The notes beneath the pieces were generated by a model, which was not told the origin of the DNA, searched no databases, and saw nothing but the letters and a program-made list of their open reading frames with translations. Below are positions 1 through 7,517 of a stretch of 33,715 nucleotides of DNA, piece by piece. Made by a program: the position numbers and the translations under genes. The stretch covers positions 1 to 33,715 of the forward strand of contig JABHFS010000127.1 of the NCBI GenBank assembly GCA_018672475.1, given 5' to 3'. The DNA comes from Gemmatimonadota bacterium (GTDB taxonomy: Bacteria; Latescibacterota; UBA2968; UBA8231). Within the stretch, counting starts at the first letter, position 1. Each line of letters starts with the position of its first letter.

Positions 1-60
1 GAGCGGGAGGTGATTATGGGGATCTGCGGTGAGACGGCAGCGAGATACGGGTATCGCTAG
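1..60 (+). CDS. 3' end of a probable amidohydrolase-family protein (partial)
   Basis: The first 20 codons stay open in frame 1 and end at TAG 58-60. They read EREVIMGICGETAARYGYR. This matches the usual C-terminal helix of amidohydrolase-2 family proteins (a stretch of the type 'kIlggNaarlyG' that closes the TIM barrel). The fragment is short, so the family call rests on that pattern alone. The gene enters from the left of the window and converges on the glycosyltransferase gene. A long hairpin at 102-143 separates them. Confidence 0.45.
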   Translation, partial: EREVIMGICGETAARYGYR

Positions 61-101
61 GATGGCGTTGGTCTAATCGCGAAATCTGCTTTACAAGAAA
101 T

Positions 102-143
102 GGGTTCCATATTGAAAGCGCCGGCGCTTTTAATATGGAACCC
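102..143. terminator. 42-nt near-perfect hairpin, probable bidirectional terminator
   Basis: Two 21-nt arms (102-122 and 123-143) are reverse complements except for one G-T wobble, with no unpaired loop spacer between them. The core AAAGCGCC/GGCGCTTTT is a GC-rich stem flanked by A and T runs on both sides, as in a factor-independent terminator that works in both directions. It lies between convergent genes, 41 nt after the upstream stop codon and 2 nt before the glycosyltransferase stop. There is no U-tract outside the outer arms, so termination would depend on the inner stem. Confidence 0.7.
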
Positions 144-145
144 GT

Positions 146-1270
146 TTAGGTCACCGTAGATAAGTGATGGTATACCTGTAAGGTCTGCTCGGCGCTGGCT
201 TGCCAGGTGAAGTTTGCTGCGCGGTGTTGGCCTCGATCGGCGAGTTGTTGGCGCAACTCGGGGTCCGTTAGCAGGCGCTGCATGCCTGCGGCGATGGAGG
301 CGCTGGCTTGTGGGTCGACGAGCACCGCATGTTCTCCAGCGATTTCGGCCAGCGATGAACAATTCGACGTCAGCACGGGGCAGCCGCTGGCCATCGCTTC
401 GAGCACGGGTAACCCGAAGCCCTCGATCAGGGAGGGAAAGGCAAAAAAGAGCGCGTGCTGGAAACAGGCGCGGATCTCACCGTCGCTCAATTGGCCCGCG
501 AAATGGATGCGGTCGGCCACACCGAGTGAGCGGGCCATTTGCATCAGGTGTTGCTTGCCTTCGCCGCGGCCGGCAAAAACGAGGGTCAAGTCTGGGGCGG
601 AGTCCGCGATCTCGGCAAAGGCCTGGAGTAAGCGCGGCAGATTTTTATAGGGCAGGCTATTGCCCAGGCTGAAGATAAACCGGCGGTCGCGCAAGGCTTC
701 GGGCAATGGGGTTTCGGGTTGCTCAAAGCCGGTCCGCCATTCGGGGGCCACGCCGTGGTAGACAGTTGTAATTTTATCGGAGGCCACGCCGTGCGCATCG
801 GTGGCGACTTGGCGCGTGCTCTCGGATACGGCGATGATGTGGTCGCTATGGTCAATGGCCCTGCGGATGCCGAGGCTGCCCAGCGATCCCTTGACCATAG
901 TGCGCCAGCGCCGGCCGTCGGCGAGGGCGGGATGGTCGACCCAAATAAAATCGTGTAGGCTGATGACGACGCTTCCAGCGCGTACGCCGGTGGGCAGGAA
1001 GTGGAATAACGAGTGATAAATGTCGGCTTTAAGGGCATTGATGGTCCGCGCGCCCCAGAGGATATTCTGCACCGAGGAGATGTCGTGCGGCAGTGATATT
1101 TCGCGGAAGTTGGCCTGTTGCGCAATGGGCCCGTGGCTAGACGGACGCCGGACGATGATATACTCGTTTTCCCGGTCCAACTTGGCGATATGCTCAACGA
1201 GGACCCTGGCGTAACGACCGAGAGCGGTGGGGGTATCGCGCAACGAACGGGCGTCGATACAGATTCTCAT
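146..1270 (-). CDS. Glycosyltransferase family 4 (GT-B fold), 374 aa
   Basis: This is a retaining GT-B glycosyltransferase of the GT4 type. The N-terminal acceptor domain begins MRICIDARSL and has the usual small-residue/Arg segment near residue 18 (GRYARVL). The C-terminal nucleotide-sugar domain carries FSLGNSLPYKNLPRLLQAF near residue 205 and the E-x7-E motif in EGFGLPVLEAMA near residue 285. The length is normal for the family. ATG at 1270 is the first start in frame, but no strong ribosome site is visible. It is last in a minus-strand run after DUF3047, UPF0104 and CDP-alcohol phosphotransferase genes. The context suggests it glycosylates a lipid or phospho-polyol made by those genes (inference). 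Donor and acceptor cannot be read from the sequence. Confidence 0.9.
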   Translation of the reverse strand: MRICIDARSLRDTPTALGRYARVLVEHIAKLDRENEYIIVRRPSSHGPIAQQANFREISLPHDISSVQNILWGARTINALKADIYHSLFHFLPTGVRAGSVVISLHDFIWVDHPALADGRRWRTMVKGSLGSLGIRRAIDHSDHIIAVSESTRQVATDAHGVASDKITTVYHGVAPEWRTGFEQPETPLPEALRDRRFIFSLGNSLPYKNLPRLLQAFAEIADSAPDLTLVFAGRGEGKQHLMQMARSLGVADRIHFAGQLSDGEIRACFQHALFFAFPSLIEGFGLPVLEAMASGCPVLTSNCSSLAEIAGEHAVLVDPQASASIAAGMQRLLTDPELRQQLADRGQHRAANFTWQASAEQTLQVYHHLSTVT

Positions 1271-1336
1271 AGCGGTGCGGTTACCACAATTACAGTGATC
1301 GGTTGCGGAGGAGATGCGGCGAACAGACGGTTGCTG

Positions 1337-2095
1337 TCATTTGCTTGCCAGGCTTGCGCAGTAGTTGGGAATATGTCCCAGCGCGGCCTTCGGCCAGGCG
1401 CGAAAGTCGGCATAGGCGGCTTCTGCGTAGGAGCGGGTCTGGTTGGCGTCGGTGAGCACTGCGATGGCGATGATTTTGTTGGGCAGATCTCTTTTAAACG
1501 TAAGCTTGTGGTCCCGAGCCAGGTCGATCTCTTCGAAGACCCATTGCCCCAGTTTTTCCGGTCCGCTCTCCAAGACGATGACCCATGGGCGGCCAATGCC
1601 CTTACGGCGGCCGATAGTCCCCTTGGCGAGGGTCGTGCTCCACGCGTATTTGATCATCCGCGGTATACCCAAAAGGAAGGTCTTTGAAACCATGACATAG
1701 ACTCCGGCGGCGCTGTCATTGGTTTCGGTATAGCGTTCGTCGGCGCCAGGCGGAAGATCGTTGGCCCGCCAGCACCAGGTCATGATCGGGTAATGTTGCG
1801 GGTTCCAATTCGCCCTTTTGAACAGGGCCACCGAAAGGCCGGTATCTTGCGCTGCCAAATAGCGTTGTCCGTTGGTCTCGCGGACTGCGTAGAGCTTGGG
1901 TTTGTCGTTGTCCTTGCCGCGCCAACTCCAACCGCTGGGCAGGCTGTCGAGTGTGGAGGTGGCGAAATCCTCGATAACGACGTAGTCGTCGATGTCGAAG
2001 GGGTTATCTGCGGCAAAGGCGGTGGAGGTGAGGTCGGTCTGATAGATTGAGAGGACGCAGTAGCCCGCCAAGCAAGCGAGTATGTGTCGGCGCAT
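1337..2095 (-). CDS. DUF3047 family secreted protein, 252 aa
   Basis: The N-terminus MRRHILACLAGYCVLSIYQ, followed by an AFA-A type site near residue 29, looks like a Sec signal peptide, so the protein is probably periplasmic. The mature part shows DUF3047 hallmarks: an opening VIEDF...LPSGWSWRG segment, a central W-x-W element (MTWCWRANDLPPGADE) and the C-terminal block LPNKIIAIAVLTDANQT followed by YADFRAW. The family has no established function and its fold resembles carbohydrate-binding jelly rolls. ATG 2095 has an AGGGG ribosome site about 9 nt upstream. It starts 12 nt after the UPF0104 gene, so it belongs to the same transcription unit. Confidence 0.82.
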   Translation of the reverse strand: MRRHILACLAGYCVLSIYQTDLTSTAFAADNPFDIDDYVVIEDFATSTLDSLPSGWSWRGKDNDKPKLYAVRETNGQRYLAAQDTGLSVALFKRANWNPQHYPIMTWCWRANDLPPGADERYTETNDSAAGVYVMVSKTFLLGIPRMIKYAWSTTLAKGTIGRRKGIGRPWVIVLESGPEKLGQWVFEEIDLARDHKLTFKRDLPNKIIAIAVLTDANQTRSYAEAAYADFRAWPKAALGHIPNYCASLASK

Positions 2096-2107
2096 GGTAC
2101 GGGGCCC

Positions 2108-3151
2108 CTATGTCTCGGTGTGAGGCGGGTCGCTTTGCTCCTGGAGCGCTTCTGTCGGCTCCGAGGCACCGCGTTTGATCGCATTACGACTCATATAGCT
2201 GAGACAAGTCCAGCCGATAAAAATCCATACTATGCGGCGTAGGCGGCGGGTGAGTCCCAAGGACAGGCCGAGGGCCGGGTCCAGGCCGAGACTGGAAAAG
2301 AGAAAGACCAGGCTTCCTTCCATTACGCCGATATTGGAAGGCATAAAGAAGAAAAGACCATTGATGACCGCGCCCAGCGAATTGAGCAGGAAACAGAACC
2401 AGAAACCGACGCCGGCGTCGAGTGCGTTGAGAATGAAGTAGGTTTCGCAGGTGCCCATAAACCAGCCGATGCTCTGGAAAAACAGGGCCTGGAGGAAACG
2501 GGTTCGGTGTTCGCGGTAGAAGGAGCCGATATTGGTGTCGATACGCGCGGCCCGGCCCATATTACGCTCGATCAGATCGGTGCTGATGCCGGTGGAGCGC
2601 AGAAACTTGAGCAGCGAGGTGAACATCCGGTCCTGGCGTTTGTAAAAGAGCCAGAGGGCCATCGGGCTGGCGACGAGCAGCGAGGTGAAGAGCACGCGGT
2701 ATTCGAGCGGTATGAGTTCGGAAACGTCGTGATAATAGAATAGCAGGCCCAGCCCGAGGATGGTAAAGCTGAGGCCGACGACCAACTGGGCGGTCTTGTC
2801 GACGACGACCGAAGCCATGCCGCGGGGCCCCGGGGTGCGGTGGGAGAGCAAGTAGGCCTTGACCGGCTCGCCGCCCAAGTTGGCGAAGGGGGTAAGCTGG
2901 TTGACCGTCTCGCCGGCCAGTTTGGCCGCGAATAGCGTTAGCAGGCGCGGCTTAAAGGCATCGGGCGGAAAGGCGAAGCTCCAGGCGATGGTATTGGAAA
3001 TATTCCAGATGAGCGAGGGGATCAATAGCATTGGGAAAACCCATTTGATCGCGTCGAGTTGGTGCAAGACCTCGTCGAAGCCGAGTTGGCCGACTAGATA
3101 CCCCAGGACCAGGAAGCCCAGGCCGACCATGGAGACTTGCAGGATTTTCAC
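2108..3151 (-). CDS. UPF0104/YbhN-type integral membrane protein (LPG synthase TM region-like), 347 aa
   Basis: This polytopic inner-membrane protein has about eight hydrophobic segments. The diagnostic block LAGETVNQLTPFANLGGEPV near residues 78-97 is characteristic of the lysylphosphatidylglycerol synthase transmembrane/UPF0104 family, where it is thought to handle lipid substrates (flippase or sensing). There is no C-terminal soluble aminoacyl-transferase domain, so it is not an MprF. It starts with GTG at 3151, overlapping the upstream stop as GTGA, which indicates translational coupling to the CDP-alcohol phosphotransferase. Its partner suggests it may move or bind the lipid product of that enzyme (inference). 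Confidence 0.85.
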   Translation of the reverse strand: MKILQVSMVGLGFLVLGYLVGQLGFDEVLHQLDAIKWVFPMLLIPSLIWNISNTIAWSFAFPPDAFKPRLLTLFAAKLAGETVNQLTPFANLGGEPVKAYLLSHRTPGPRGMASVVVDKTAQLVVGLSFTILGLGLLFYYHDVSELIPLEYRVLFTSLLVASPMALWLFYKRQDRMFTSLLKFLRSTGISTDLIERNMGRAARIDTNIGSFYREHRTRFLQALFFQSIGWFMGTCETYFILNALDAGVGFWFCFLLNSLGAVINGLFFFMPSNIGVMEGSLVFLFSSLGLDPALGLSLGLTRRLRRIVWIFIGWTCLSYMSRNAIKRGASEPTEALQEQSDPPHTET

Positions 3152-4572
3152 GCTATTTCCTCGCGGTTGACTGGAGCAGTCGAAAGGGCGCTTAGCTGTG
3201 GTTGCTGTTCGGCTTCGCTCGCCTGGTCGCCCATCAGCCGGAAGTGAGTGGTCAATACGCCGAGCGCTGCCAAGTGAATTAATACGAGCAGGAACCAGAA
3301 CACGGCTTCAAATTGATTGGCGATCAGGCCGATGGCGATAACCAGCGACAGGAAATCGCGCTTGGTTATAAAGCCGAAACGCTCCAACAGCCGATAGCTC
3401 CAGTCCTTTTCGTCCTCGGGGACTTTGCTACCGAGATCGCCGAGATAGTATTGCAGGCTGCCGGTGCCGGTTTTCAGTGCATAGACATAGAGCAAGCCCA
3501 GGGTCAGGACCATCGAGGCGATGGCCGAGAGGCCGGCGTAGACGGGGAAATTAGCGTCCGGATAAAGCCAGCGCATACCGATGATCATTGCCGAATAGCC
3601 GCCGATATAGGCGAGATTGTCGGTGACGGTGTCAAACCAGGCACCGAACTTGGACTCGGCCAATTTTACGCGGGCCACCTCGCCGTCGCAACCGTCTAGG
3701 ATCGAGGCCAATTGCCAGAGCAGGCCTGCGACGAATAGCCGCAGGTAATTGTCGGGCTGGGTGACGATATAAGCACCTAGTAGTCCTGGGCACAGGACCA
3801 AGAAAAAGGTCACCATATTCGGGGAAATGCCGGTATCGACGATGAGCTTGCTGAAGGGCACGGAGATCTTGACGTTGAGGTAACGCGCGACGGTGCCGCT
3901 GGTCGACTTGCTGACTTGGTCGAAGAGCATATCCTTGGCGGTGCGTGCGCTTGCGTTGTCGGTCACCTGTTGCCACAAATTGCACGAAATGTCTTCGGTG
4001 CGGACAGTATGTGCTTGGGCGTTATCGCTGAGGAAAGCCCACAAACCCTCATTGTTTTTCGCTATCGCGCTGGCCGTAAACAAACCCGGTGCACAGAGAA
4101 AAGCCCCCGTAGCGATCTGGCCGTTCGGGGCTGGTTGGTCTGCTGTCGGGATCCAGCGTTGATCGTCGAGTGCGATCGCGTCGCTGATCTGAGCGACGAA
4201 GTCGGCCTTTTGCAGGTCTGACGCGATAAGGGCGCTCAGTGAGGTGTGGTGATGTACACTATCGCCGGCGAGCAAGAGAAAGGGTGTATCGAGCGCTAAC
4301 GCAGAAACGTTCGCATCGCCTCGGGTGGTAAACTCGATTTGTATGTCGAGATCTTGAACCGAGGGTAGGGCGTTGGTGGGGTGATCCTGGGGTAGAATGA
4401 CCCAGATGCGTTCGAGCCCTGCCTTGGCCATGGTGCGGATGCCGCGCTGAAGTAAGGTCCGTCCGGCGACTTTAAGATCGGTGTGGGGTGTATCAGCGGG
4501 GGCATCGTCAAAGACCAGAATTCCTTGCTTTATCACGTCAGTTGTACTCTTTTTGCTAGGTGTATGCCGCAT
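3148..4572 (-). CDS. CDP-alcohol phosphatidyltransferase with N-terminal nucleotidyltransferase-like domain, 474 aa
   Basis: Residues 296-318 carry the complete CDP-alcohol phosphotransferase signature D-G-x2-A-R-x8-G-x3-D-x3-D (DGEVARVKLAESKFG followed by D314 and D318) within a run of hydrophobic helices from about 235 to 450. Residues 15-210 resemble a sugar-phosphate nucleotidyltransferase (VAGRTLLQRGIRTMAKAGL near 35-53) but lack the N-terminal G-x-G-T-R-x4-K loop, so this domain may be degenerate. The linker, with a conserved ...VARYLNVKISVPF...SPN pattern, is laid out like bifunctional inositol-phosphate cytidylyltransferase/di-myo-inositol-phosphate-phosphate synthase proteins. The enzyme probably transfers a phospho-alcohol to a polyol or lipid acceptor at the membrane. 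It is coupled to the next gene by a GTGA overlap, and a PAP2 phosphatase remnant lies just upstream on the same strand. Exact substrates are unknown. Confidence 0.85.
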   Translation of the reverse strand: MRHTPSKKSTTDVIKQGILVFDDAPADTPHTDLKVAGRTLLQRGIRTMAKAGLERIWVILPQDHPTNALPSVQDLDIQIEFTTRGDANVSALALDTPFLLLAGDSVHHHTSLSALIASDLQKADFVAQISDAIALDDQRWIPTADQPAPNGQIATGAFLCAPGLFTASAIAKNNEGLWAFLSDNAQAHTVRTEDISCNLWQQVTDNASARTAKDMLFDQVSKSTSGTVARYLNVKISVPFSKLIVDTGISPNMVTFFLVLCPGLLGAYIVTQPDNYLRLFVAGLLWQLASILDGCDGEVARVKLAESKFGAWFDTVTDNLAYIGGYSAMIIGMRWLYPDANFPVYAGLSAIASMVLTLGLLYVYALKTGTGSLQYYLGDLGSKVPEDEKDWSYRLLERFGFITKRDFLSLVIAIGLIANQFEAVFWFLLVLIHLAALGVLTTHFRLMGDQASEAEQQPQLSALSTAPVNREEIA

Positions 4573-4722
4573 ACGCCCTTCTTTAATAGGACATCGCGAA
4601 GAATTTTTAGGACAAATAATCCTATAATATAGTGAACAAAGAGAGATTTGTCGGCCCTTAGTTTAACACTGATCGATGGCCGGGGTGTTACTGCGGGTAT
4701 TAATTTGTCGATTTGGTGTCCG

Positions 4723-4920
4723 TTATAAGTCGATATATAACAAATTTGCGGGCGATCGGCGCTGATTCGTGGTAGGGCGTGTATCCGCCCACCGCTCTCG
4801 TAGGGTGACGGCATTGCCGACTATGTCCCCTAACACGGCGCCCATAATTACATCGGATAAGTAGTGTTTATCGCCTTCGATGCGTCCTGCTTCTGTAAAA
4901 ACGCCTGCGATATAAAGTAT
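4723..4920 (-). pseudogene. 3' remnant of a PAP2-family phosphatase
   Basis: Read on the minus strand from 4920 to the TAA at 4725-4723, the sequence gives YIAGVFTEAGRIEGDKHYLS followed by DVIMGAVLGDIVGNAV. This contains the last phosphatase motif of the PAP2/acid phosphatase superfamily, R-x5-H-x3-D, with the usual small-residue membrane helix after it. The earlier motifs (K-x6-RP and PSGH) are absent: AT-rich sequence with stop codons in frame lies directly upstream (4921-4980). The gene is therefore 5'-truncated. It points the same way as the CDP-alcohol phosphotransferase gene 150 nt downstream, so it may once have opened that operon as a lipid-phosphate phosphatase. Confidence 0.72.
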
Positions 4921-4989
4921 ATGTGTAGGGTTATTGTGTACTTAAAGAATTTTAAAATAATCTTTTATAGTTTATTTTAGTACTGTTAG

Positions 4990-5450
4990 TGCCAATGGGA
5001 GTTTATACCTGCGACGTTCGAGCGCGGTGAGGTAACGGGTGGAAGCTGGGCGGCCAAGAGCAAGCCGCAGACGGCGGATTTTATCGTCGACGGTGATGAG
5101 CGTACCTATTGGCCGCCGGATGAAAACGACGCGCTCGACCAGTGGTCGGTGCAGATCGATCTTGGGCGCCCGGGGTACTTGGAGTAATGTCTGCCAGGCT
5201 TCGGGCGAGGCGTTCTGGCGGTGAGTCCACGCCGCTTTGTGCAATTGCAGATGATTCTTTCGACTGAGGACCCACAAGTCGCCTCGCCGATCTAGTCGGA
5301 GCCAAGGTCGGTAGCCGCTGGAGTTTTAACTGGTCGGGGCGAGAAAGGACCGGTAGCATGGCGGCACCAGGTGTTTACCTGTGCCGAATCAATCTGGGTA
5401 CAGCGAGTAGCACAACAGCGATTATGCCGACATTCTCTTTGGTCTATTGA
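4990..5450 (+). pseudogene. Decayed discoidin (F5/8 C)-FlgD-like secreted protein, C-terminal part
   Basis: Three family-like pieces appear in order. Frame 1 (5014-5184) reads TADFIVDGDERTYWPP and then QWSVQIDLGR, the typical opening strands of an F5/8 type C/discoidin domain, ending at TAA 5185-5187. The same frame continues with QLQMILSTEDPQVASP (about 5239-5289) before TAG 5293-5295. Frame 0 (5289-5450) reads DLVGAKVGSRWSFNWSGRER and then APGVYLCRINLG, the W-x-G-x3-G-x5-GvY pattern of FlgD-like C-terminal Ig domains, ending at TGA 5448-5450. Two stops and a frameshift make this a pseudogene. It fills most of the gap before the next gene. Such proteins are usually exported and bind surfaces or carbohydrate. 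Confidence 0.75.
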
Positions 5451-5465
5451 GGTGGTGACGAACCT

Positions 5466-7514
5466 TTGAACTTATTGCGTATATTGGATCCGAAAAACGA
5501 ACGCGTCCATTGGTGGTGTTTCGCCCTTTTACTGGCGGTGTTGGCCGGTTGCACCTTTGCTTCGGTGGGCGATTTACACCTCGACAACCACGACCGGGAG
5601 AATTTGCTAGATAGCGCGCTGATCAGCGCGGATTTTACGTATCTGTTCAGCACCGAGAAATTTCATACCTCGGGCCGGCCGCTCTACGAAGCGCTCGTTT
5701 GGCTGCAATATGAGCTCTGGGGCGAAGACATGCGCTATTATCATCTGGCCGGGGTCGCTCTGCATTGCGCGGCGGCGCTGCTTTTAGCGCGCTTCTGCCG
5801 GCGCTTGGGTTGGGCTTGGGGCATGAGCGCTTCTGCCGGTCTGCTGTTCTTTTATAATGTCTCGCACTATCGGGCGATTCACTGGTCATCCGCGCAATGT
5901 TATATCGTATCGTTCGCTCTATTGTGTGTAGGCTTGTGGTCGTATTTGTCTTGGCGTGAGCAGGCTCGCGTCCGTGGCAAGTGGGGCTTTTACGCGGCGT
6001 TAATGGGCGGATTGTTGGTGCATACGGCGACGATCACCCTATTGCCCTTGTGTGCGGTCTTGGCCTGGTCGCGCGGGCATCGATTCGTTGATGCCGTGCG
6101 CGGGCTTATTTTGCCGGGCGTACTCGGGGGGGCTGGGGTCCTGGCGATCAAGACTTATTATGCCAACGCGCCGCAAGTTGGGCAGATCAGCAGTCACTTC
6201 GACCCCTTGGGGCATATCGAGGGGTTGCTGTATATGGTCAGCCGTCTGGTCACGACTGCATTCGTGCTGCCTTTCTCAGTCTATGAGTTAGCTGATTGGG
6301 AGACTACGGTAGGGGGATTGGCGATATTGGCTTGTTTTTTTGTCGCCTGGCGCCGTTTGCCAGCGCTGGATTTTTGGGCCATTTGGATCGTCTTGACCCC
6401 CTTGCCTTTTCTGGTATTGGCTCCAGGGCATTTTTTCGCGCTGATGCCGGGCCCATCGCGCTATCTGTATACGGCTAGCGCGGGGATTTCGGTGCTGGCT
6501 GCGGCAGCGCTTTACCGCTTGTCTTTGTCGCCAAAGGTGGGAAGACTCGCCTATGTGCTGCTTGTTCCGATTGTATTACTCGGGCATATACATCTACAGC
6601 GGGCCGAAGAAGTGTCCCGTTATATCGCCGGACGCACGCAATCTGCGAGCCAGAATCTAGAGATTGCGGTAGAGCAGTTGTCGCAGTCTATTGAAGCGGG
6701 AGGCGATATCGTGCCCTTGGAGGATGCGTATAATCGGCTCTTTACGGCGATGTTGGGTTTGGGCGAACCGATAGCCGACGAGCTTGCCGTTGCGCGCAAG
6801 CGTCTACCGGCAAGCCGGTTGTTGGCCCTATTGGCGAATGTCTTGGCTGTTGAGGACGCTGATGCGGCCAAGAGAGATGGGGCGTCGCAGCGCATCTTCG
6901 ACAGTATTCGCGAGGATCGCTCGGTAACGCTTGAACGGGGTGAGGTGGACCTCTTGGTCATGGTGACGACGTATTTTCGCAATCGCGGGTTGGGCTTGAC
7001 CTTACGGGGCAAATACGAACGGGCTATTGTCCCGCTGCGCTGTGCCTTGCTGCTCGAACCCGGGCATAAGGGCACTGCCATGGGTTGGGCTTTCGCGCAT
7101 TATCACTTGGGCCATTATGACGAAGCGGCGAGGGCGTGGGGCGAACTCGGGGATCGGACGTGGGTCGTCCGCTCGTGGCTGCGGGCGGTAGAAAAAGCGC
7201 CGGCAGACCAGATGTTGCGACTGGAGTCTGCGCGCAGCCTGACCGAAGCCGGCTTGATCGCGGAGGCGGTCGCGCAATATCGCGTTTTGTGGCGGGAGTT
7301 CGATCATGCAGAAGCTGCATTCGAGTTGGGGCTTTTATATTTGCGACTAGACAACGAAGATTTGGCGAAAGAAACGATGGTCGACGGTCTGGAGACCTAT
7401 GGGGTGGGGGTGGCGGAAGACCTGGGAGTATTGGTTGAATTGAGAAGGGCGAAGGCGGAGAAACAGTCTTCAGTAGCAATTGAGATCCTGCGAACTTATT
7501 GGCCGGAAGGATAA
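5466..7514 (+). CDS. Polytopic membrane protein with C-terminal TPR-like repeats, 682 aa
   Basis: Residues 1-385 contain about ten hydrophobic helices with a large loop after the first (HLDNHDRENLLD... and TSGRPLYEALVWLQYELWG). This resembles GT-C/PMT-like membrane proteins of the TMTC type, in which an early acidic loop is part of the active site. Residues 390-680 are soluble and alpha-helical. At least three units look like tetratricopeptide repeats (for example YERAIVPLRCALLLEPGHKG and AAFELGLLYLRLDNEDLAKE). The start is TTG at 5466, with a GAGGTGG ribosome site about 10 nt upstream. The sulfatase start lies 3 nt after the stop, so the two are co-transcribed. A role as a glycosyltransferase or surface-assembly protein is plausible but unproven. 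Confidence 0.72.
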   Translation: MNLLRILDPKNERVHWWCFALLLAVLAGCTFASVGDLHLDNHDRENLLDSALISADFTYLFSTEKFHTSGRPLYEALVWLQYELWGEDMRYYHLAGVALHCAAALLLARFCRRLGWAWGMSASAGLLFFYNVSHYRAIHWSSAQCYIVSFALLCVGLWSYLSWREQARVRGKWGFYAALMGGLLVHTATITLLPLCAVLAWSRGHRFVDAVRGLILPGVLGGAGVLAIKTYYANAPQVGQISSHFDPLGHIEGLLYMVSRLVTTAFVLPFSVYELADWETTVGGLAILACFFVAWRRLPALDFWAIWIVLTPLPFLVLAPGHFFALMPGPSRYLYTASAGISVLAAAALYRLSLSPKVGRLAYVLLVPIVLLGHIHLQRAEEVSRYIAGRTQSASQNLEIAVEQLSQSIEAGGDIVPLEDAYNRLFTAMLGLGEPIADELAVARKRLPASRLLALLANVLAVEDADAAKRDGASQRIFDSIREDRSVTLERGEVDLLVMVTTYFRNRGLGLTLRGKYERAIVPLRCALLLEPGHKGTAMGWAFAHYHLGHYDEAARAWGELGDRTWVVRSWLRAVEKAPADQMLRLESARSLTEAGLIAEAVAQYRVLWREFDHAEAAFELGLLYLRLDNEDLAKETMVDGLETYGVGVAEDLGVLVELRRAKAEKQSSVAIEILRTYWPEG

Positions 7515-7517
7515 AAC

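Noticed and set aside
207..1214. Long plus-strand frames opposite the glycosyltransferase
   Set aside because: They are antisense shadows: the minus-strand protein has clear GT4 motifs and the plus-strand translations have none.
4533..4814. 93-codon minus-strand frame before the CDP-alcohol phosphotransferase
   Set aside because: It overlaps the real gene start and the PAP2 remnant in another frame. Its translation is basic and shows no family pattern.
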